A DNA stretch of 64,000 nt from Gammaproteobacteria bacterium (GTDB taxonomy: Bacteria; Pseudomonadota; Gammaproteobacteria; JASBUN01). Position numbers and translations under genes: made by a program. The stretch lies in contig JASBUN010000061.1 of the NCBI GenBank assembly GCA_030147845.1, positions 1-64,000 of the forward strand, given 5' to 3'. Positions 58,168 through 64,000 of the stretch are shown here, in pieces. How positions within the stretch are numbered: position 1 is the first letter of the stretch; every line of letters begins with the position of its first letter. A model generated the notes under the pieces. The model was not told the origin of the DNA. It searched no databases and worked only from the letters and a program-made list of their open reading frames with translations.

Positions 58168-59640
58168 CTAAGTGAGGCGTTTGCGTTCATTTGACGGAGG
58201 AAGCGACATGGACTCGCGGTATTTAGCCACGGTCCGGCGCGCAACATGAATTCCTTGGTCGAGCAGCAGCTCGGCGAGACGACTGTCGCTCAAGGGCTTA
58301 GCTGGGTTCTCCGCGGCAATCAGCTTTTTGATGATGGCGCGAATCGCGGTGGCGGAACATTCGCCGCCGTCGGAGGTGCCAACATGGCTCGAGAAAAAAT
58401 ACTTAAACTCAAAGATACCGCGCGGGGTATACATATATTTTTGGGTTGTGACGCGGGAAATTGTTGATTCGTGCATCTCTACAGATTCGGCGATATCACG
58501 CAAGACCAACGGTTTCATGGCTTCGTCGCCATGATCGAGAAAGCCGCGCTGCCGCTCGACGATGCAGGTTCCCACTTTCAGCAAAGTCTCATTGCGGCTT
58601 TGTAGGCTCTTGAGGAACCAGCGCGCTTCCTGTAGATGATTCTTTAGATAATTATTGTCTGCACTGTTGTCCGCACGGCGAATCATGCTCGCGTATTGGG
58701 TGTTGATGCGCAAGCGCGGCAGCGTGTCGGGATTGAGTTCGACACGCCACTTGCCTTTGATCTTGGTGACCAGTACGTCTGGAACGATGTACTCGGGCGC
58801 GGGACCTGATGTCTGCGAGCCGGGTCGGGGATTTAACGTCTGGATGAGTTCGATAATTTGTTGCAGCTGTTCTTCGGTCAACTTTAATCGCCGCATGAGC
58901 GCAGCGAAGTCGCGCCCGCCGAGCAGGTCCAGGTGATGTTGTACCAACTCCAGCGCCTGCGCCAACATCGGCGTATCCGCTGGAAACTGTTGTAGCTGAA
59001 TGGCTAGGCACTCGGATAATGAGCGTGCTCCGACGCCGACAGGGTCGAATCGTTGGATGCGATGCAGCACCGCTTCGATCTCATCTAACTCGATATTGGA
59101 CTCGACGGAAATACCTTGGTGAAGTTCCTCCGTCGTGGTGGCCAGGTAACCGTGGTCATCGATGGAATCAATAATCGCCATGGCAATGGCGCGGTCGGTA
59201 TCGGAGAACGGTGTCAGCTCCATCTGCCACGTCAGGTGCTCGTGCAGTGACTCGCCGCTACGTTGCTGTGTATCGTAATTATCCTGCCGATCGTCCGGCG
59301 CCGACTGTGAGTAGGAGGTGGCGCCGTCGTAGACGTCTTCCCAAACGCTGTCGACCGGCAGATCATCCGGGATGTTGTCGGTATTCATGCTTGGCGGATC
59401 GCCTTCCGCCGTCGCGCTCGCGGCTGGCGGCGTTTCGCCAGCGGTGTCGGTGGCCTGCTGCGTGTTGTTCGGCGCCTCGCCGTCGTCTTCGGCCATCTCC
59501 AGCATCAGATTGGAATCCAAAACAGTTTGGATTTCCTGTTGCAGGTCGAGCGTAGACAGCTGCAACAGGCGAATCGCCTGTTGCAGCTGCGGCGTCATGG
59601 TCAGGTTCTGGCCAAGGCGTAATTGAATGGACTGTTTCAT
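58168..59640 (-). CDS. rpoN: RNA polymerase sigma-54 factor
   Basis: Sigma-54 directs RNA polymerase to -24/-12 promoters and needs AAA+ activators. The 490-residue protein has the glutamine- and leucine-rich region I ([38 protein letters not shown]), an acidic region II (about residues 50-120), the core-binding part, and the C-terminal RpoN box [11 protein letters not shown]. Length is typical. The order lptB-rpoN-hpf-ptsN is strongly conserved. Confidence 0.97.
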   Translation of the reverse strand: MKQSIQLRLGQNLTMTPQLQQAIRLLQLSTLDLQQEIQTVLDSNLMLEMAEDDGEAPNNTQQATDTAGETPPAASATAEGDPPSMNTDNIPDDLPVDSVWEDVYDGATSYSQSAPDDRQDNYDTQQRSGESLHEHLTWQMELTPFSDTDRAIAMAIIDSIDDHGYLATTTEELHQGISVESNIELDEIEAVLHRIQRFDPVGVGARSLSECLAIQLQQFPADTPMLAQALELVQHHLDLLGGRDFAALMRRLKLTEEQLQQIIELIQTLNPRPGSQTSGPAPEYIVPDVLVTKIKGKWRVELNPDTLPRLRINTQYASMIRRADNSADNNYLKNHLQEARWFLKSLQSRNETLLKVGTCIVERQRGFLDHGDEAMKPLVLRDIAESVEMHESTISRVTTQKYMYTPRGIFEFKYFFSSHVGTSDGGECSATAIRAIIKKLIAAENPAKPLSDSRLAELLLDQGIHVARRTVAKYRESMSLPPSNERKRLT

Positions 59641-59758
59641 GGTTTGGCATCAACGCGAGCGGCGTAAAATTCGGCACCCTTAGAACGTATTCTAGTGGCA
59701 GTGCATATATTGTGCCATCTTTAACGGAGGATGAGAGTGTGGGTCTTATCCACGACAA

Positions 59759-60484
59759 TTACAAGCGGAAATGCTGACCCAAATAAACTTCTCTAACTTC
59801 TTGATTATCCAATATTTCATCAGTATGTCCGGCGGCTATGACGCGGCCGTTGTTAAGTATGTACGCACGCGCGCAAATGCCGAGGGTTTCGCGCACGTTG
59901 TGGTCTGTGACCAGCACGCCGATACCGCGTTCGCGCAGGTGTTCGACAATGCGCTGGATATCGATAACCGAGATCGGATCGACGCCGGCGAACGGTTCAT
60001 CCAATAACACGAAACGCGGACGCATGGCTAACGCACGTGCGATCTCGACACGTCGACGTTCGCCCCCGGATAAGCTGATGCCAAGATGATCACGCAAATG
60101 GCCGATATGTAATTCGTGCAGCAGTTCGTCGAGCGCATCCTGGTGTTCGGCGCGGGTGAGATCGGAGCGCGTCTCGAGCACAGCGAGAATATTGTCAGCA
60201 ACGCTGAGTTTGCGAAATACGGATGCTTCCTGCGGCAGATAGCCGACGCCGGCGCGTGCGCGCGCATGCATCGGTCGATGGGTCAGATCATGGCCGTCCA
60301 ATTGGATCTCGCCGGCGTCGCAAGCGACCAGGCCGACCACCATATAGAAGCAGGTGGTTTTGCCGGCGCCGTTTGGGCCCAGCAGACCGACGACTTCGCC
60401 GCTGTTGACCTCCAACGTGACATTGTCCACAACCTGACGTGCGCGGTAGTGCTTGGACAAATTCGTCGCCCGCAATACGGTCAC
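59759..60484 (-). CDS. lptB: LPS export ATP-binding protein LptB
   Basis: LptB is the ATPase of the LptB2FGC transporter that extracts LPS from the inner membrane. The 241-residue ABC protein has Walker A ([17 protein letters not shown], near residue 37), signature [15 protein letters not shown], Walker [14 protein letters not shown], and the H-loop VTDHNV. The start overlaps the lptA stop by four bases. lptF and lptG are not in the window. Confidence 0.97.
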   Translation of the reverse strand: MTVLRATNLSKHYRARQVVDNVTLEVNSGEVVGLLGPNGAGKTTCFYMVVGLVACDAGEIQLDGHDLTHRPMHARARAGVGYLPQEASVFRKLSVADNILAVLETRSDLTRAEHQDALDELLHELHIGHLRDHLGISLSGGERRRVEIARALAMRPRFVLLDEPFAGVDPISVIDIQRIVEHLRERGIGVLVTDHNVRETLGICARAYILNNGRVIAAGHTDEILDNQEVREVYLGQHFRL

Positions 60485-61023
60485 GGTTTGGCTGGCTCCC
60501 GGCCGTTGGATTTTGGTTGAATGACGATCTCGACACGGCCGCCGCCGATTTTTTTGCCGGCGTCGACTTGATCGCGTTTTAGATCGTAGATGATGCGCTT
60601 GCTGACGAAGCTGTTCGCATCCTGCCGTAGTCGGGCGTCGCCAATCAAGATCACACGGTCGGTGCCGGCGTAATACTCCATGCGCGAGGCGCGCGCGTGA
60701 ACGTCTTTCTGCTTGCCGTCGGGACGTTGTTTGTAGGTCGCCGGTTTGCCGATCGCAATCATTTTGGTCAACACGTGTTTTTTGCTATACACGCTGAGTG
60801 TATCCGCTGTAATACGTAGCGTGCCTTGAACGACAACCACGTCGCCGGAGTATACGCTGATGCCGGTTTTGTCGTCGATGTTGACTTGGTCGGCTGTGAT
60901 TTTCATCGGTTGGTTTTTGTCCGTGCTGAGCGCGGATACACGTAACGGCGCCGCGAGCGTTGCGGCGGTCAAGCTGACGGACAACAGCAACTGCATGACA
61001 CCGCGGTATCTAGGGTTGAGCAT
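60481..61023 (-). CDS. lptA: LPS transport periplasmic protein LptA
   Basis: LptA forms the beta-jellyroll bridge that carries LPS across the periplasm. The 180-residue precursor has a signal peptide ([31 protein letters not shown]) and the OstA/LptA fold ([39 protein letters not shown]). AAGGGA precedes the ATG. It overlaps lptC by fourteen bases and lptB by four. Confidence 0.94.
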   Translation of the reverse strand: MLNPRYRGVMQLLLSVSLTAATLAAPLRVSALSTDKNQPMKITADQVNIDDKTGISVYSGDVVVVQGTLRITADTLSVYSKKHVLTKMIAIGKPATYKQRPDGKQKDVHARASRMEYYAGTDRVILIGDARLRQDANSFVSKRIIYDLKRDQVDAGKKIGGGRVEIVIQPKSNGREPAKP

Positions 61024-61579
61024 GCTTATAAATCCCTTGCACGTTGGACAGCAATTGTAATCTTTCCTGTTCGAACCAACCGCGCAGGCCGGTGCCGGAA
61101 AGCTCGTAACTGAGGCTTCGAATGACTGCGTGCTTATTTGTTGTCGCGTAGCTGCTGTCTGGATAGACCGTCAGATCGCGTGTGTCGACGCTCAGCGGCC
61201 GGTTGGCGCCCGACGCTGCTCGCGTGATGTGTACCTTACCAAGCAGATTGACCACGCGGTCGCCCTCCTCGGTTCGGGCGCGCTCGGCGATCACCGACCA
61301 GGGGGTGCCTCGATCCGGATAAAACAGCATACGCGGCTGGGTCAGATCGGCGTGGTCGTCGTGCGCGTAGTGCACCAGTTTAGTTGCACTCAGGCGGCTG
61401 TGCGGGCGTCCGTCGTTATTCATGCTGATGGCGGTGAACTGGTCGACGTAGTAATCCGGCGCCGTGTTCGCGCTGTTGTGCGTATTCGGTGCGCCGGAGC
61501 GAACCATGCCCTCGAACCACCAGCTGATTCCTGCGGCGGCGGCTACCAGGGCCAAGGCCAACACGATACGCACACTCAC
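61010..61579 (-). CDS. lptC: LPS export protein LptC
   Basis: LptC is the bitopic inner-membrane protein that receives LPS from LptB2FG and hands it to LptA. The 189 residues have an N-terminal membrane helix (IVLALALVAAAAGISWWF) and a periplasmic jellyroll with YYVDQFTAISMNNDGRPHSRLSATKLVHYAHDDHADLTQPRMLFY. Length and layout match E. coli. Thirty-six bases separate it from kdsC. Confidence 0.93.
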   Translation of the reverse strand: MSVRIVLALALVAAAAGISWWFEGMVRSGAPNTHNSANTAPDYYVDQFTAISMNNDGRPHSRLSATKLVHYAHDDHADLTQPRMLFYPDRGTPWSVIAERARTEEGDRVVNLLGKVHITRAASGANRPLSVDTRDLTVYPDSSYATTNKHAVIRSLSYELSGTGLRGWFEQERLQLLSNVQGIYKHAQP

Positions 61580-61615
61580 CGCCGCGCCCGCCGCGAGAGT
61601 CGTGCCGCAATCGAA

Positions 61616-62137
61616 TTACAGATAATGCCGTAGTTGCGCATCAAGGGTCTCTTGGGCTTGCATGATCAGTTCACAGACATCGCGAGCGGCACCGTGCCCG
61701 CCGCAACTCGGCGTCTGCCAGTGCGCATGCTTTATTACCAGAGGGTGGGCGTCTTGTACGGCGATGGCAAGCCCAACGCGGCGCATGACCGGTAGATCGA
61801 CGACGTCATCGCCAACGTAGGCGGTTTGGCTTTCCTCGAGATCCAGGCTGGTGAGCAGACTCTCGAATGCGCCGGTTTTGTCGCGCTGACCCTGGTAGAC
61901 ATGCTCGATGCCGAGATCGGCGACGCGGTGTGTCACCACCGCTGAGGTGCGGCCGGTGATAATGGCGATCTGAACACCGCTAAACTGCAGCATCTTCATG
62001 CCGTGGCCGTCGCGCGAATGGAAAGCCTTGTATTCCTGGCCGTCATCGCCGATGAATATGCTGCCGTCGGTAAGTACGCCGTCGACGTCGAAAATGACCA
62101 AGCGAATGTTCTTTGCCCGTTCGAGGATATCGTTCAT
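61616..62137 (-). CDS. kdsC: 3-deoxy-D-manno-octulosonate 8-phosphate phosphatase KdsC
   Basis: KdsC removes the phosphate from Kdo-8-phosphate in the Kdo pathway. The 173-residue HAD-family enzyme has the nucleophile motif FDVDGVLTDG near residue 17, AIITGRTS near 55, and the metal-binding GDDVVDLPVM near 112, and no cap domain, as expected for this tetrameric enzyme. The ORF track starts at 62191; ATG 62137 gives MNDILERAKNIRLVIFDVDG. The 139-base gap from kdsD is longer than usual and shows no gene. Confidence 0.95.
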   Translation of the reverse strand: MNDILERAKNIRLVIFDVDGVLTDGSIFIGDDGQEYKAFHSRDGHGMKMLQFSGVQIAIITGRTSAVVTHRVADLGIEHVYQGQRDKTGAFESLLTSLDLEESQTAYVGDDVVDLPVMRRVGLAIAVQDAHPLVIKHAHWQTPSCGGHGAARDVCELIMQAQETLDAQLRHYL

Positions 62138-62276
62138 TGGTCTGCCTTCGCATCGCGCCGACCTGCTCCTGACCAGGAGTAAGCCAGGCACGGCGCCAAA
62201 TATATCGTCGTTATTTCGGTAACCGCGCGACGCTGTTTGGTCTGCGCGGCAGTCGCCCGATTCTGGGTCGCGGGAA

Positions 62277-63248
62277 TCAAACCACGCCTGCGCGTAGCAG
62301 GTCGTGCATATTCAGTGCACCCACCAGCCGCTGTTCGCTATCCGTGATCAAAAGCGCGTTGATCTTGTGCTTTTCCATCAGTTGTAACGCCTCGGCTGCC
62401 AGGAGGTGCGCGCTGACCGTCTTGCACCTGGGCGTCATGATTTGGGTAATTTGCGTGCGGTGGATATCCAGACCCTTATCGAGCATGCGTCGCAGGTCGC
62501 CGTCGGTGAAGATGCCGACGACGTGCCGGTCGTCGTCGACGACAGCCGTCATACCGAGCCCTTTCTGCGTCATTTCCAGCAGCGCTTGGCTGAGCGACGC
62601 CGCTGCCGGGACCTGCGGTACAGCCTCACCGGTGTGCATAATATCTTCGATCAGAAGCAGCAAACGCCGGCCCAGGCGGCCGCCCGGATGTGAGCGGGCG
62701 AAATCGGCAGCCGTAAAGCCGCGCGTTTCCAGCAATGCGATCGCCAGTGCGTCGCCCATGGCCAGGGTCGCGGTCGTGCTCGAGGTCGGCGCCAGCCCCA
62801 ATGGACACGCTTCCTGTTCCACGCTGACGTCAATATTGACGCTGGCTTCGCGCGCCAGGGTAGATTGCGGATTGCCGGTCAACGTGATGAGCGGTACGTT
62901 CAAGCGCTTGATCAGCGGCAGAATGGTCAAAATTTCCTGGGTTTCGCCCGAGTTCGAGATGGCCAACACGACGTCCTTGGCGGTGATCATGCCGAGGTCG
63001 CCGTGGCTGGCCTCGCCCGGATGGACAAAGAACGCCGGGCTGCCGGTGCTGGCCAGGGTGGCGGCGATTTTGCCGCCGATATGCCCGGATTTGCCCATGC
63101 CGATGACGACGATACGATCTTCGCATTGCAGCATGAAGTTGCACGCGCGCACGAAACCTTGATCGATGCGTTTGGCAAGATCGGCGATGGCCTTGGCCTC
63201 GGTCTGGATCACCGCTAGACCGAGTTGTTTAAGTGTGCTGTCGTTCAT
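62277..63248 (-). CDS. kdsD: D-arabinose 5-phosphate isomerase KdsD
   Basis: KdsD makes arabinose-5-phosphate from ribulose-5-phosphate, the first step to Kdo. The 323-residue protein has an SIS domain (VVIGMGKSGHIGGKIAATLASTGSPAFFVHPGEASHGDLGMI) and two CBS domains in the C-terminal half (EDIMHTGEAVPQVPAAASLSQALLEM and QIMTPRCKTVSAHLLAAEALQLMEKHKINALLITD). The ORF track starts at 63317; ATG 63248 matches E. coli length. The upstream 251 bases are A/T rich in part and likely contain a promoter. Confidence 0.95.
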   Translation of the reverse strand: MNDSTLKQLGLAVIQTEAKAIADLAKRIDQGFVRACNFMLQCEDRIVVIGMGKSGHIGGKIAATLASTGSPAFFVHPGEASHGDLGMITAKDVVLAISNSGETQEILTILPLIKRLNVPLITLTGNPQSTLAREASVNIDVSVEQEACPLGLAPTSSTTATLAMGDALAIALLETRGFTAADFARSHPGGRLGRRLLLLIEDIMHTGEAVPQVPAAASLSQALLEMTQKGLGMTAVVDDDRHVVGIFTDGDLRRMLDKGLDIHRTQITQIMTPRCKTVSAHLLAAEALQLMEKHKINALLITDSEQRLVGALNMHDLLRAGVV

Positions 63249-63499
63249 GGCAAATAAAGTATGGTTCGGGATTCTACGTTCCGAATCGGCTCTCGTCATC
63301 TTGTAATTTGGAATCAATAAAATAACATATCTCGCCCGGAGCCTGTCGGACTTCGGTGATCGTAATCAGGGAAAGCGGGTTTGAGGCGAAATGCCGGATC
63401 GGTTTCGTCACACAGCAACGGATATTGGCCACCAATGATCAGGCGCTTCCGCCAAAATAAGGTTTTCCGCCCTACGTCACGCGTCGGTCTTACAGGCGC

Positions 63500-64000
63500 C
63501 TAGCCCGCGGACCGGCTTGTAAAGTAAAGCAACAACTCGTACGCCACGAATGCCACGAGCAGCACGGCGCCGTTTGCACGGCTGATGCGCCCGGGGCGCC
63601 GAATGCCATAGGCCATGGCGAACAGCATCAAGGTCAGACCGATCATGACCGGGAAGTCGCGTTCCAACATTTCATCGGGGACGGCTCCCGGATGGATGAC
63701 GCCCGGTAGCCCCAGTACCACCAATAGGTTGAACATATTGGAACCGATGACGTTGCCGATCGCGATATCGTGTTCCTGTTTCAGGGCGCTGATCACCGAA
63801 GCCGCTAACTCGGGCAGGCTGGTGCCGATGGCTACTACCGTCAGGCCGACGACCAGGTTGCTCATGCCGAGCGCATGGGCGATGTTGGTCGCGCCCCAGA
63901 CTACCATCTTCGAACTGGCTAGCAGCAGCGCCAAACCAAACACCAGCCAGGCGACGCCGACACCGGTACTCATGCCGGTGGGAATCTCGGCTTCGTATTC
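63500..64000 (-). CDS. YrbG-type sodium/calcium exchanger family protein, C-terminal part (partial)
   Basis: The frame stays open to the right edge; the ORF-track ATG at 63973 is internal, and nine further codons (EYEAEIPTG) precede it. The visible 166 residues are the C-terminal half of a CaCA-family exchanger: the second alpha repeat VVGLTVVAIGTSLPELAASVISALKQEHDIAIGNVIGSNMFNLLVVLG, then hydrophobic helices. In E. coli, yrbG is directly upstream of kdsD, supporting the assignment. The N-terminal half is outside the window, and the transported ion is not known. Confidence 0.9.
   Translation of the reverse strand, partial: EYEAEIPTGMSTGVGVAWLVFGLALLLASSKMVVWGATNIAHALGMSNLVVGLTVVAIGTSLPELAASVISALKQEHDIAIGNVIGSNMFNLLVVLGLPGVIHPGAVPDEMLERDFPVMIGLTLMLFAMAYGIRRPGRISRANGAVLLVAFVAYELLLYFTSRSAG

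Overview
The window is a gene-dense stretch of a Gammaproteobacterium chromosome outside the enteric group. The support is gene order and gene content: the S10-spc-alpha ribosomal block, lptE-holA next to leuS, the yrbG-kdsDC-lptCAB-rpoN-hpf-ptsN block, and lipid A/LPS transport genes of gammaproteobacterial type. The enteric Enterobacteriales are unlikely because the pts block encodes HPr kinase/phosphorylase, an EIIA of the mannose family, HPr and enzyme I. GC is fairly high by eye. I cannot name the genus. No tRNA, rRNA, CRISPR array, insertion sequence, prophage or plasmid signature was seen, and no real gene shows a frameshift.

Layout. (1) 1-13.9 kb, plus strand: the end of tuf, then the S10, spc and alpha operons from rpsJ to rplQ with secY, rpmJ and rpoA, closed by a clear intrinsic terminator. 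(2) 14.0-19.8 kb: a SAM hydroxide adenosyltransferase (DUF62), convergent uvrA, and an MFS transporter lying between uvrA and ssb. (3) 20.0-26.6 kb: nucleotide-sugar genes manC, galE and rfbBACD, then an APS kinase gene (cysC) with no other sulfate-assimilation gene nearby. (4) 26.7-32.7 kb: miaB-phoH-ybeY-corC-lnt, convergent with ybeL. (5) 32.9-47.5 kb: leuS-lptE-holA-proA-nadD-rsfS-rlmH-maf-rng-yhdP, a small exported unknown, and a nitrilase-family amidase. (6) 47.8-51.3 kb: tldD and pmbA/tldE around a reverse-strand darP (yjgA). (7) 51.3-64 kb, minus strand: read in transcription order, a truncated yrbG-type exchanger, kdsD, kdsC, lptC, lptA, lptB, rpoN, hpf, ptsN, hprK, rapZ, EIIA-Man, ptsH, ptsI and mgtE.

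How the parts work together. The first 14 kb make ribosomes, the SecY channel and the RNA polymerase alpha subunit. Two sections build the outer membrane: Kdo precursor synthesis (kdsD, kdsC), LPS export (lptA, lptB, lptC, lptE), lipoprotein maturation (lnt), YhdP phospholipid transport, and GDP-mannose, UDP-galactose and dTDP-rhamnose supply. The pts genes look like a regulatory phosphorelay: HPr keeps both His15 and Ser46, and a kinase for Ser46 is present, but no sugar permease is seen.

I see no convincing undescribed multi-gene system. The best leads are modest: a zinc-ligand (C+) form of ribosomal protein S4, paired hairpins between rpsN and rpsH, a 12-bp hairpin between hpf and ptsN, the orphan cysC beside the sugar genes, a possible degenerate SOS box before uvrA, a small exported unknown, and a few short ORFs in unusually wide gaps.
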